Positions 24,037 through 32,208 of a DNA stretch of 53,511 nt are shown here, piece by piece (position 1 is the stretch's first letter; each line of letters starts with the position of its first letter). The translations under genes and the position numbers were made by a program. Source of the DNA: an uncultured Sutterella sp. (GTDB lineage: Bacteria; Pseudomonadota; Gammaproteobacteria; Burkholderiales; Burkholderiaceae_F). Location of the stretch: positions 1 to 53,511 of the forward strand of contig CATVXH010000014.1 of NCBI GenBank assembly GCA_958347955.1. Reading direction: 5' to 3'. The notes beneath the pieces are model-generated. The model searched no databases. It saw only the letters and a program-made list of their open reading frames with translations, and was not told the origin of the DNA.

Positions 24037-24276
24037 TTAGTAGACAAAAATCTTTTGGGCCGTTTCATAATTGACGCCGATTCTGGCATCACCAATTGCC
24101 AAGAGAAGGGGCTCATTGATTGCACGTTGTAAAACGCGAACAGTTCCCCCCTGATGTAAGCCCAATTGGAACAGTTTTTCTTGTTCGTTCGCATCAAGTT
24201 TCATGCGAACAACTGTTACCTCTGTCATCAGGCGGGATTCGGTTAGAGGATGAATTCGAGACATAGTTTTTTTCAT
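24037..24276 (-). CDS. Second FeoA-domain protein, first gene of the feo operon
   Basis: A 79-residue FeoA-like protein: LTESRLMTEVTVVRMK, EQEKLFQLGLHQGGTVRVLQRA, LLLAIGDARIGVNYETAQKI. It keeps the SH3-like layout but is divergent from the next gene. ATG 24276 (MKKTMSRI) or 24264 (MSRIHPL) are both possible and neither has a strong ribosome site. Upstream extension to 24321 would cross a palindrome and is unlikely. Two FeoA paralogues with one FeoB occur in other bacteria; the role of the second is not known. Confidence 0.82.
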   Translation of the reverse strand: MKKTMSRIHPLTESRLMTEVTVVRMKLDANEQEKLFQLGLHQGGTVRVLQRAINEPLLLAIGDARIGVNYETAQKIFVY

Positions 24277-24289
24277 AATTAAAACGCAA

Positions 24290-24306
24290 ACGTTCAATAT
24301 GAACGT
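24290..24306. promoter_or_regulatory. Palindrome in the feo leader
   Basis: ACGTTCA and TGAACGT arms flank three bases (ACGTTCAATATGAACGT), 13 bases upstream of the first feo start codon. It may be an operator or a leader hairpin. Confidence 0.45.
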
Positions 24307-24322
24307 CCAATGCACTTGCAAT

Positions 24323-24341
24323 CGTAATAGGAATCGTTATC
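24323..24341 (-). promoter_or_regulatory. Fur-box-like site of the feo operon
   Basis: The reverse-strand sequence GATAACGATTCCTATTACG agrees with the 19-bp Fur consensus in about 12 positions, and sits 47 bases upstream of the first feo gene. Iron-dependent repression of feo by Fur is well established in other proteobacteria; here it is inferred. Confidence 0.5.
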
Positions 24342-24626
24342 AATAGCAAGAGACTATTAAGGTTTTTTATTTAATTTATGAAGAGGTAATTATGTCAAAA
24401 GGAATGAACGATCTATTGAATATCAATAAGTTATAAAATATTTTTTATTTTTAGAAAATTTTTAGTGAGAACTATTTTTTTATATATATTCTCTTTATAG
24501 AGATTTAACTATATGTTATTTAATGAAAAATAGATCTTATTTTTAAAAATGTGGATTAAATTCATGTAATAAGAACTATTATTGACAAAATCCGCTTTCT
24601 AAGTGTTCTAATCACATGAATTCAAT
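24342..24626. other. AT-rich intergenic block
   Basis: This gap between feo and the channel gene is strikingly AT-rich, with long A and T runs (about 24437-24580). TTGACA at 24582-24587 with TTCTAA at 24606-24611 could be a promoter reading rightwards, antisense to the channel gene. I find no gene. It may hold the feo promoter and serve as a curved UP-type region. Confidence 0.45.
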
Positions 24627-25988
24627 TTAGGAATCAGTGCTGTTTGCGGCCTTAATTTTCAACTCTCCCTTCAAAGTCACGTCTCGGATCGTGTATGGGA
24701 TGGAAATCTTTTCAGCGTTAAAACGCTCGAGCACTTCCTTCATGATAGTGGAGCGTAAAACAGAGGTTCCGTTTTCGGGATCTTTCACCCAAAAACTGAG
24801 TTTTAGATTTATTCCGTCGTTTCCGAAACCCGAGACCACGGCCCAGGGGGGCGGGGAGGGAAGAATGCGCGCCTGACGTTTAGCAATATCAACCAAAATG
24901 GCAAGCGCTCGATTGACATCGCATTCATAACCAATACTTGTCTCAATGCTCGCCACTGAGGCGCGGTCAGTGAATGTAAAGTTTTTAACGTTTTGAGTGA
25001 CAAAAGTTTCATTCGGGATGATCATTTCCTCGCCGGAGAAGTTGCGAAGTACGGAGTAACGGGTTTTAATTTGAGTAATTTTTCCGTTAAAACCAGCTAC
25101 TTCAACGGTATCTCCAATCTTGACTGAATGATCAAACAGGATGATAAAGCCCGAAATGTAATTGGACGCAATTTTCTGAAGGCCAAAGCCAAGGCCGACA
25201 CCGATGGCGCCTCCAAACACACTTAAAACTGTAAGATCTAGCCCCATGGCGGACAGAGAAACCAGAACTGCGATCGCCATGAAACTGATGTGAATCAGAC
25301 GTGATAAAACGATTTTGAGATTGTTATCGATGTCTTTGGCTGAATTAAGGGCGCTGTCGCAGAGGTTGGAGAGCCAGTGAGCGAGCAAAAGCGAAACCGC
25401 CACTGTAAAAATACCGACAAAAAGAGCCCAAAGTGTAAGGGAGTCTGTTCCGATCGGCAGGTTGATGGCTCTCATTGCCTGAATAAATTTTGGTAAAACG
25501 CCGATGATCTCCAAGATGGCAAGGATCCAGAAGATAACATAAAGCGGTTTTTTGATCTGTTGTAAAAAACTGCCGGCGGGAACAAAAGCTGCAAAGATCT
25601 GAATTAAGAACACCAGCAAAGCCCAGGCATAGAAAATTTGATAGCTCAGGCCAATTAAATTAAAACGGGATTCAGACAGTAGCTGTTGTTCGGTAATGAC
25701 AGAAGCGCCCAGGGATAAAAAAAGGGCAGCGAAAATCGAAAAGAGCAGTCGTCTCGTTAATTGCAGTGAAAATAGAATCAGTCTGTGCCTAATCGTTTCG
25801 TTAGAAAAATAAGCTTCCCAACGAAGAAGCCTCTTGCCTAGAAGAACCGAGGTCACTAACGATAAGGCAACTGCGCAGACAACGGCGGCGAGTTGGTACC
25901 AGAATGCGCTTTGAGAAACTTCGAAAACGATCAAATCAGATATCGCACTGAAAAAAGCTATGAGACTTTGCATAGCGGAAGCTTCCAT
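24627..25988 (-). CDS. MscS-family mechanosensitive channel
   Basis: A 453-residue membrane protein. After several hydrophobic segments (residues about 10-215), the pore-lining third helix and beta domain of MscS are clear: VLSVFGGAIGVGLGFGLQKIASNYISGF then DHSVKIGDTVEV and GKITQIKTRYSVLRNFSGEE. MscS channels open on membrane tension and release solutes in hypo-osmotic shock. The extra N-terminal spans place it among the larger family members. AGGA precedes ATG 25988. Neighbouring genes are unrelated. Confidence 0.88.
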   Translation of the reverse strand: MEASAMQSLIAFFSAISDLIVFEVSQSAFWYQLAAVVCAVALSLVTSVLLGKRLLRWEAYFSNETIRHRLILFSLQLTRRLLFSIFAALFLSLGASVITEQQLLSESRFNLIGLSYQIFYAWALLVFLIQIFAAFVPAGSFLQQIKKPLYVIFWILAILEIIGVLPKFIQAMRAINLPIGTDSLTLWALFVGIFTVAVSLLLAHWLSNLCDSALNSAKDIDNNLKIVLSRLIHISFMAIAVLVSLSAMGLDLTVLSVFGGAIGVGLGFGLQKIASNYISGFIILFDHSVKIGDTVEVAGFNGKITQIKTRYSVLRNFSGEEMIIPNETFVTQNVKNFTFTDRASVASIETSIGYECDVNRALAILVDIAKRQARILPSPPPWAVVSGFGNDGINLKLSFWVKDPENGTSVLRSTIMKEVLERFNAEKISIPYTIRDVTLKGELKIKAANSTDS

Positions 25989-26133
25989 ATTATTCCTATC
26001 TCGACGGTGCTTATTCGATTAACTTTGAGCACGGCAAAGCTTGATTGTATCAAAGGCGGAAAAAGCCACAGAGGTAAGTCTAAAAGAAAAAGCGGCCCGA
26101 GCTTTAACTCTTGGCGCTTTTTCTCATAAGAAA

Positions 26134-28248
26134 TTAAAGTTTCTTTAAGTCAACTTTAATTCGGCCGTCAACGGCAATTCCTTCGCCGTTCTTTTCACTG
26201 ATGATGAGCGGATTGATATCGAGCTCAGTAATTGCAGGGAAGTCTGCGACCAATTGAGAAATTCTCAAAAGGCATTCACGAAGCTGATCCATTTGAGCGG
26301 GAGTCGTGCCACGGGCACCCAGCAATAATTTGTAGGCTTTGACGCCTTTGATCATTTCATCGGCGTCTACGGTGGTAAGCGGAGCCATTCTGAAAGTCAC
26401 ATCTTTCATGACTTCAATGAAAACGCCACCTAATCCGAACATAACCATATGGCCGTATTGAGGATCGGTTGCCACGCCACAAACCATCTCACGTGACCCC
26501 TTAACCATTTCCTGGATGATCACGCCTTCAAGGCCGTCCAACAAATTCTTTTCTTTGAGTTTATCGATTAAATCTCGATATTGAGCGCGTAGCTCGGCAG
26601 CACTTTTGATGTTGACGCGAACACCACCCACATCGGTTTTGTGAGAGGTGGTCTTGGAGGTCATTTTCATCACGACGGGATAACCCACTTTGTCGGCTAT
26701 GGCCACAGCTTGCTCTTCATCGACTGCAAAGCCAGAGCGGCAAACCCGAATGCCGTAAGCTTCAAGCACATCAATGCTTTCTCTTGTCGTTAACTGCTCA
26801 CGACCTTGAGAAGCGCTTTGGGAGATGATTTCTTGCGCTTTCTGTCGGTTAACGGGGAAGATAGGACTTTCACCGATGGGTTTTTCAATCCAAATCCGTT
26901 GTTGGTTGAGACGGTTGAGGCCATCGGCGGCTTGTTCTGCGTACATGAAGAAGGGCACATTGACCTGCATGTCGGACAATTGAGAGAAGAATTCGCTCTT
27001 TGTCATGAATACGCCGACAATGGGCTTTTCTGGGTGTTTTGTTTTGATCTCCATGACCGCGCGGGCAACATCAATGTCCTTTAATCCCAAGAAGGGCAAA
27101 TAAATCACAATGACCATGTCCACGTTTTCATCGGCTAAAACCGTTTCAAGCGTTTGTTTATAGTGCTCAATCGGAGCCGAAGCGATCATGTCAACTGGGT
27201 TTTTCACAGAAGCGGCTGCCGGTAAGAAAGAACGGAGCTTTTCTTTGGTTTGGTCTGTTAACGGGGCCATTTTCATGCCATATTCACACACAGCATCTGT
27301 CGCCATGATGCCCGGCCCACCGGAATTGGTGATGATTGCCACACGATCCCCCTTGGGAATAGGGCAGTTGCCAAAGACTTTGGCGGTGGCGAAAAGGTTT
27401 TCAAGTGAGTATTCGCGAATAACGCCAGATTGGATGAGCAGGGCGTGGGCTGCTTTGTCAGCCCCGGCCAATGATCCCGTGTGCGAGGAAGCCGCGCTGG
27501 CTCCAGCCGCACTGCGCCCGGCTTTCAATGCCAAAATCGGCTTTTTCTTTGAAACACGAGTGGCTAACTTTCTGAAATTGGCGGGATTTTGAATTGATTC
27601 CATATAAAGCAGTATTTGCTTTACATCGTCTTCATTTTCCCAATATTCAATAGCGGTTTCAGCGTTGACATCTGCTTGATTGCCGATGGAAATAAATTGT
27701 GCGAACCCTAAATTAAGATCTTTAAGAACATTTAGAATGCCGCCGCCCAACGCACCGGACTGCGACACAAAACCTATACCGCCGCGTTCAGGTAAACTCT
27801 CGGCAAAACAGCCGTCCATGCGAACGTCGGGGTGAGTATTGACAACGCCAAGGCAATTAGGTCCCACGCACCGCATCCCGTAAGCGCGAACTTTTCCCAA
27901 AAGTGCGGCCTCCAATTCGGCCCCGTCCTTACCGGTTTCTTTAAAACCGGCACTGATCACGCATAATCCGCCGACACCTTTTTGGTGACATTGATCAATT
28001 GTGGAGAGAACAAATTTTGCATTAACCACGACAATGGCCAAATCAACCTCACCGGGTACATCCAATACACTTGGATAAGCTTGAAGCCCCTCGATGATTC
28101 CGCCCTTGGGGTTGACGGGATAGATGTTGCCTTTAAAGCCATACTCTTGAAGCCTTTTCATGATGTCGGAGCCAATGGTATGAGCCTTAGTGGACGCTCC
28201 GATAACTGCGATAGCGCGAGGTTTCATGATCTTGTCGAGGTTTTGCAT
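26134..28248 (-). CDS. ADP-forming acetate/acyl-CoA synthetase (single-chain)
   Basis: A 704-residue NDP-forming acyl-CoA synthetase. The N-terminal CoA-binding domain starts with KPRAIAVIGASTK; the central succinyl-CoA-ligase-like part has the phospho-His motif SSHTGSLAG; the C-terminal ATP-grasp has GYPVVMKMTSKTTSHKTDVGGV and ELDINPL. Alpha and beta parts are fused in the order CoA-binding, ligase, ATP-grasp. It can make ATP from acyl-CoA or activate the acid. AAAGGA precedes ATG 28248; a longer reading from 28449 has no family support. Substrate unknown. Confidence 0.85.
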   Translation of the reverse strand: MQNLDKIMKPRAIAVIGASTKAHTIGSDIMKRLQEYGFKGNIYPVNPKGGIIEGLQAYPSVLDVPGEVDLAIVVVNAKFVLSTIDQCHQKGVGGLCVISAGFKETGKDGAELEAALLGKVRAYGMRCVGPNCLGVVNTHPDVRMDGCFAESLPERGGIGFVSQSGALGGGILNVLKDLNLGFAQFISIGNQADVNAETAIEYWENEDDVKQILLYMESIQNPANFRKLATRVSKKKPILALKAGRSAAGASAASSHTGSLAGADKAAHALLIQSGVIREYSLENLFATAKVFGNCPIPKGDRVAIITNSGGPGIMATDAVCEYGMKMAPLTDQTKEKLRSFLPAAASVKNPVDMIASAPIEHYKQTLETVLADENVDMVIVIYLPFLGLKDIDVARAVMEIKTKHPEKPIVGVFMTKSEFFSQLSDMQVNVPFFMYAEQAADGLNRLNQQRIWIEKPIGESPIFPVNRQKAQEIISQSASQGREQLTTRESIDVLEAYGIRVCRSGFAVDEEQAVAIADKVGYPVVMKMTSKTTSHKTDVGGVRVNIKSAAELRAQYRDLIDKLKEKNLLDGLEGVIIQEMVKGSREMVCGVATDPQYGHMVMFGLGGVFIEVMKDVTFRMAPLTTVDADEMIKGVKAYKLLLGARGTTPAQMDQLRECLLRISQLVADFPAITELDINPLIISEKNGEGIAVDGRIKVDLKKL

Positions 28249-28488
28249 GTCAAATCCTTTAGAAAGCAAAAGCGCAAAAAATCTGCTCTTATCATACAGA
28301 CGGGCGAGTAAAAAATTAACCCCGTTAAATCGTTCTTTTTGATAAAACTGTTTTGAAATCTCATTGTTACCGCACTTAGGCAAACTTATATGGCTGATTG
28401 CAACTAGTTGTTTTTGTTCGTTCAATAACAAGATCCTGTGGCACTTCATCTTTGAACAAAGAAATCATAAAAAAATATCGGATATTCC

Positions 28489-28560
28489 TTGACTTAGTCA
28501 GCTGATCCTTTTAAATTTCCGTGTAAGAAAGTGGGAAAAAGTGGAGGTTTGTGCCGTAAA
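28489..28560 (+). promoter_or_regulatory. dcw promoter and 10-bp-spaced GTG repeats (MraZ operator)
   Basis: TTGACT (28489-28494) and TAAATT (28512-28517), 17-bp spacer, form the promoter. Directly downstream GTG recurs every 10 bases at 28521, 28531, 28541 and 28551, with GTGGGA and GTGGAG in the middle. MraZ in other bacteria binds phased TGGG-type repeats upstream of its own gene, so this is the probable autorepression site. Confidence 0.68.
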
Positions 28561-28610
28561 TGTGACGCAAACTGCTTTTTCGTATCTATTTGAATTCTTC
28601 GGGTGGACTA

Positions 28611-29039
28611 ATGTTTCAAGGCACTTCGCTGTTGGTGCTCGATGCAAAAGGCCGTCTCTCGTTACCTTCAAAGTACCGGGAGAGCCTTCTCGTGCCCAGT
28701 CAAGGGGAAGTGACCTTAACTCGCCATCCTGATGGATGTGTGCTGATTTATCCTCGATCAGTTTGGATTCAGACAAGAGCGAAACTTGCCTCATTGCCTT
28801 ATTCAGCCCGCACATTACAGCGGGTTATGCTTGGCAGCGCCTGCGATGTTAACGCCGATGCTTCGGGCAGACTGTTGATTCCCGGAGACTTGCGCAGTTT
28901 ATGCGGCTTGAGCCGAGAGGTAACGCTGATCGGGTTGGGAAATCGTTTTGAGTTATGGGATCAGGCGAAGTACATGCAGTTTGAAAATGATGAGCTGAAG
29001 AAAGGATTGCCGCCTGACGTGTTTGATTTAGTGCTGTAG
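28611..29039 (+). CDS. mraZ: MraZ, transcriptional regulator of the dcw cluster
   Basis: A 142-residue MraZ with two SpoVT/AbrB-like half domains: DAKGRLSLPSKYRE near residues 12-25 and DASGRLLIPGDLR near 79-91. MraZ forms ring-shaped oligomers that bind the repeats in front of its gene and repress the division cluster. ATG 28611 after GGGTGG is chosen; an upstream TTG at 28590 would add seven unsupported residues. It heads the operon, with rsmH 10 bases downstream. Confidence 0.93.
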   Translation: MFQGTSLLVLDAKGRLSLPSKYRESLLVPSQGEVTLTRHPDGCVLIYPRSVWIQTRAKLASLPYSARTLQRVMLGSACDVNADASGRLLIPGDLRSLCGLSREVTLIGLGNRFELWDQAKYMQFENDELKKGLPPDVFDLVL

Positions 29040-29049
29040 GAGAGGGTGA

Positions 29050-30000
29050 ATGCAATCGAGCTTTGTCCACCTCTCCGTCATGGCGGAGGTGGCGCCTCCC
29101 TTAGTGGTAACAGATCCGAACGGGACGTACATCGATGCAACGTTTGGCCGTGGAGGGCATTCGCGTCGAATTTTGTCTCTTCTTTCGCCAAAGGGCAGGC
29201 TCATTGCTTTTGATAGAGATCCGCAAGCTATCGAATCAGCTAAAGAAATCATAGATCCAAGATTTATGATTATTCACGCGCCTTTTTCCCGGATGAAAGA
29301 AGAATTGGCACTAGTGGGAATTGAGAAAGTTGCCGGGGTATTCATGGATATTGGTGTATCAAGTCCGCAAATTGATGATGCCTCACGGGGATTTTCTTTC
29401 CGTTTGGACGGTCCGCTAGATATGCGCATGGATACTACGGTCGGAAAGACCGCGGCCCAATGGCTCGCCAGCGCCTCTGAAAATGAGATCGCTCGGGTGA
29501 TTCATACCTTGGGAGAAGAGCGTTTCGCAAAAAAAATAGCCAAAGCGATCGTTCAGTCGCGTGTGACTAACCCTCTCACGACAACCCAACAGCTTGCTAA
29601 ATTAGTGGCTCAGGTGGTGCCCGCCAACAAAAAAGATCCCACTCAAAACCCAGCCACAAGAACCTTCCAGGCAATTCGCATTCACATCAATAGTGAGTTG
29701 GATGAGTTGTCATTGGCTCTTGACGCTTCGATGGATTTGGTTCAAGAGCATGGTCGCATTGCCGTGATTACGTTCCACTCATTGGAAGATCGTATCGTCA
29801 AGCGTTATTTTGATGAAAAGGCCCATCCGGAAAAGTCTGTGGATTCGCGATTGCCTTTGCGCACAAGTGAGTTGCCGGCACCTCAATTGACAGATGTTAA
29901 ACGGATTTTACCGACTCCACAGGAGTGTGAAAGTAATCCGAGGGCTCGGAGCGCCATATTGAGAGTGGCGACTCGCGTTCGATGCGGGAGGCCGGTATGA
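29050..30000 (+). CDS. rsmH: 16S rRNA (cytosine1402-N4)-methyltransferase
   Basis: A 316-residue methyltransferase (MraW) that modifies C1402 in the ribosomal P site. The SAM-binding start DATFGRGGHSRRIL, FDRDPQAI, the DIGVSSPQIDDASRGFSF block and ITFHSLEDRIVKRYF are all typical. GGAG precedes ATG 29050. The stop overlaps the ftsL start as ATGA. The conserved second gene of the dcw cluster. Confidence 0.95.
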   Translation: MQSSFVHLSVMAEVAPPLVVTDPNGTYIDATFGRGGHSRRILSLLSPKGRLIAFDRDPQAIESAKEIIDPRFMIIHAPFSRMKEELALVGIEKVAGVFMDIGVSSPQIDDASRGFSFRLDGPLDMRMDTTVGKTAAQWLASASENEIARVIHTLGEERFAKKIAKAIVQSRVTNPLTTTQQLAKLVAQVVPANKKDPTQNPATRTFQAIRIHINSELDELSLALDASMDLVQEHGRIAVITFHSLEDRIVKRYFDEKAHPEKSVDSRLPLRTSELPAPQLTDVKRILPTPQECESNPRARSAILRVATRVRCGRPV

Positions 30001-30341
30001 CACGTTTTGGCTTCTTGAATTGGGTGCGTCAAAAATGGGAGATGATTGCCATTGTCTCGTTGCTGCTTGCTGTGGTTTGGGTGGCGCTTTTAATCATCAA
30101 TAACCAGTACCAAGTTCGTGCGCTGATATCGGAAATTGAGCAAGAGCAGGAGTTATCGCGGCGGCTTCTTGATGAGCAGCGAGAAATTAACATTGAGTTG
30201 GCCAAGGTGACGCTTCCTGGATATATCGCCTCTGGCGCGCGTGAAATGGGGCTTGAGCCGGCGCGCAACGAAAATACTGTGATTTTGCAACCAAAGCCGG
30301 TGCCGCGATTTGTTACGCGTAAAGAAGGAGATCAGTCATGA
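29997..30341 (+). CDS. ftsL: Cell division protein FtsL
   Basis: A 114-residue bitopic division protein: short cytoplasmic start, one membrane span (MIAIVSLLLAVVWVALLIIN, about 17-36), then a periplasmic coiled coil (SEIEQEQELSRRLLDEQREI). FtsL forms a trimer with FtsQ and FtsB that activates FtsWI. ATG 29997 overlaps the rsmH stop and has GGGAGG in front; the upstream ATG 29982 lies inside rsmH with no site. Its own stop overlaps ftsI by ATGA. Identification rests on position, size and topology as much as on sequence. Confidence 0.88.
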   Translation: MTRFGFLNWVRQKWEMIAIVSLLLAVVWVALLIINNQYQVRALISEIEQEQELSRRLLDEQREINIELAKVTLPGYIASGAREMGLEPARNENTVILQPKPVPRFVTRKEGDQS

Positions 30342-32149
30342 GGCAAGATTCCTTCTGCGCACGGGTGCTTAACTACTTGAAAGTTCGTTGGTACAAGTTC
30401 TGGAGTGAAGATACCGCCCCCAGAATGCCCAAGCGGTCAAAAGAACGTGATAAAGAGTGGCGCGCGCTCGAAATTTCTCAGAAGCGTTCCCATATGGTGT
30501 TGGGAGCGCTCGTGGGTATTTTTGTGGTGTGTTTCCTTCGAGCCGGTTATCTTCAGTGCTTCAATACCGAGTTTTTACAAAAGCAGGGTGAAGTTAGATA
30601 CGCGAGAACACTTGAAATTTCCGCAGGGCGCGGTCAGATCTTTGATCGCAATGGAGTGGTTCTGGCCGCGTCGTTGCCGGCACGAAGCATCTGGGCGACA
30701 ACGAATCTGGTAACGGCAACCCCTCAGCAGATCAGTCGTCTATCCGATTTGCTGGGTGTGTCTGAGAGTACATTGCAGAAACGTCTTTCCCGTAAGGATG
30801 CCTTTGTTAATTTGGCTCGACAGGTGGATATGGATGTCGTGCGACAGGTTCAGGCAATGCACTTAGAGGGATTAACTTTTACGCCGGACGTTAAGCGACA
30901 TTACCCCGGCGGAGAAGTTTCCGCTCATATTGTAGGCTTCAATAACCGTGAAGATCATGGTCAAGAAGGTGTGGAATTGGCCAATGACCAAACGCTGACC
31001 GGCCAGAATGGAGCCCGCCGTGTGATCCGTGACCGTTTGGGACATATCATTGAAGAAATGTGGACCCAAGAGCCAGTGCCCGGAAAAGATTTACACCTGT
31101 CAATTGATTCCAGGATACAGTACATCGCCTATACAGCAGTGCGCAATGCGGTTGAAAAGCATCAGGCCAAGGCCGGAGCCGTGGTTGTCGCGGACTCTAT
31201 TACCGGTGAAATCCTAGCTTTAGTCAGTTGGCCGGGATTTGATCCCAATGATCGCAGCACTTTTGCTTTTGACAAAATTCGCAATCGAGTGGTGACTGAC
31301 ACTTATGAACCCGGTTCCATTATGAAGCCTTTTGCTATTGCAAAGGCTTTGGACATGGGCATTGTGCGTCCGGACAGTCTGATTGAAACCTCTCCGGGCA
31401 GCATCATTGTGGCAGATCGTAAGATCAGTGACACAAGGAATTTCGGCTTGCTGACGGTTTCCCAAGTGATTGCGAAATCGTCGAATGTTGGCACTGTCAA
31501 GATTGCATTGCAAATACCCGCGCAAACTCTTTGGGAAACCTACAGTCGCCTAGGCTTCGGTCAGGCTCCTCAAGTAGGATTTCCTGGAGCTGTGGCCGGT
31601 CGTTTGCGCCCGGCGAAGTCGTGGGGGCCTGTTGAGCAGGCGACGATCTCTTATGGTTATGGACTCTCTACCTCCCTAATGCAGATCGCTCAAGCATATA
31701 CGGTGTTCGCTCGAAATGGCGACGTGATTCCTTTGACATTGATGAAGCAGGATCGCCCGGCTGTGGGTGAACAAGTTTATCGTCCGGAAATTGCCCGTCA
31801 GATGCGTGCCATGATGATGACGACGGTTCACCGAGGCGGTACGGCTTCTCGACTTAAGGTGACCGGATATACGGTTGCCGGCAAGACTGGCACAGTCTAT
31901 AAGGTTAAAAACGGTGAGTACGTGAAAGATTACGTGGCTTCTTTTGTTGGTGTGGCCCCGGCGACTCAACCCCGGCTTGTGGTAGCGGTTATGATTGATG
32001 AACCGAAAGACTCTGGTCACGTTGGAGGAGTTGTTGCTGCTCCAGTGTTTGGTGAAGTTGTCGAAGCCGCATTGCGTACTCTGCTTGTTAATCCAGATGA
32101 TCCGATGATGGTGGCCGGTGGAGGCCTCTTGGCTAGAACTGCTCATTAA
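30338..32149 (+). CDS. ftsI: Peptidoglycan D,D-transpeptidase FtsI (PBP3)
   Basis: The 603-residue septal class B penicillin-binding protein. A cytoplasmic basic start, one membrane anchor (about 48-68), the pedestal domain with SAGRGQIFDRNGVVLAAS, and a transpeptidase domain with the active-site SxxK in EPGSIMKPF, SSNVGTVK (SxN) and the KTG motif in AGKTGTVYKV. AAGGAG precedes ATG 30338, which overlaps ftsL. It works with FtsW to make septal peptidoglycan. A 9-bp hairpin follows in the gap to the next gene. Confidence 0.96.
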   Translation: MRQDSFCARVLNYLKVRWYKFWSEDTAPRMPKRSKERDKEWRALEISQKRSHMVLGALVGIFVVCFLRAGYLQCFNTEFLQKQGEVRYARTLEISAGRGQIFDRNGVVLAASLPARSIWATTNLVTATPQQISRLSDLLGVSESTLQKRLSRKDAFVNLARQVDMDVVRQVQAMHLEGLTFTPDVKRHYPGGEVSAHIVGFNNREDHGQEGVELANDQTLTGQNGARRVIRDRLGHIIEEMWTQEPVPGKDLHLSIDSRIQYIAYTAVRNAVEKHQAKAGAVVVADSITGEILALVSWPGFDPNDRSTFAFDKIRNRVVTDTYEPGSIMKPFAIAKALDMGIVRPDSLIETSPGSIIVADRKISDTRNFGLLTVSQVIAKSSNVGTVKIALQIPAQTLWETYSRLGFGQAPQVGFPGAVAGRLRPAKSWGPVEQATISYGYGLSTSLMQIAQAYTVFARNGDVIPLTLMKQDRPAVGEQVYRPEIARQMRAMMMTTVHRGGTASRLKVTGYTVAGKTGTVYKVKNGEYVKDYVASFVGVAPATQPRLVVAVMIDEPKDSGHVGGVVAAPVFGEVVEAALRTLLVNPDDPMMVAGGGLLARTAH

Positions 32150-32154
32150 ACGAG

Positions 32155-32179
32155 GCTCTCGTGTTGAACGCACGAGAGC
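32155..32179 (+). repeat. Intercistronic hairpin between ftsI and murEF
   Basis: GCTCTCGTG (32155-32163) and CACGAGAGC (32171-32179) form a perfect 9-bp stem around 7 bases, with no T run after it. This is the longest gap (59 bases) in the mraZ-to-ftsA stretch; the hairpin may attenuate or stabilise the mRNA. Confidence 0.6.
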
Positions 32180-32208
32180 AACATTAAATACTCAAAAGTG
32201 AATTCCCT

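Noticed and set aside
24392..24436. 14-residue frame MSKGMNDLLNINKL with an AGAGG in front
   Set aside because: Too short, in a very AT-rich block, and no conservation can be tested here.
28249..28449. 67-residue N-terminal extension of the acyl-CoA synthetase
   Set aside because: No family similarity, and AAAGGA at correct spacing supports ATG 28248.
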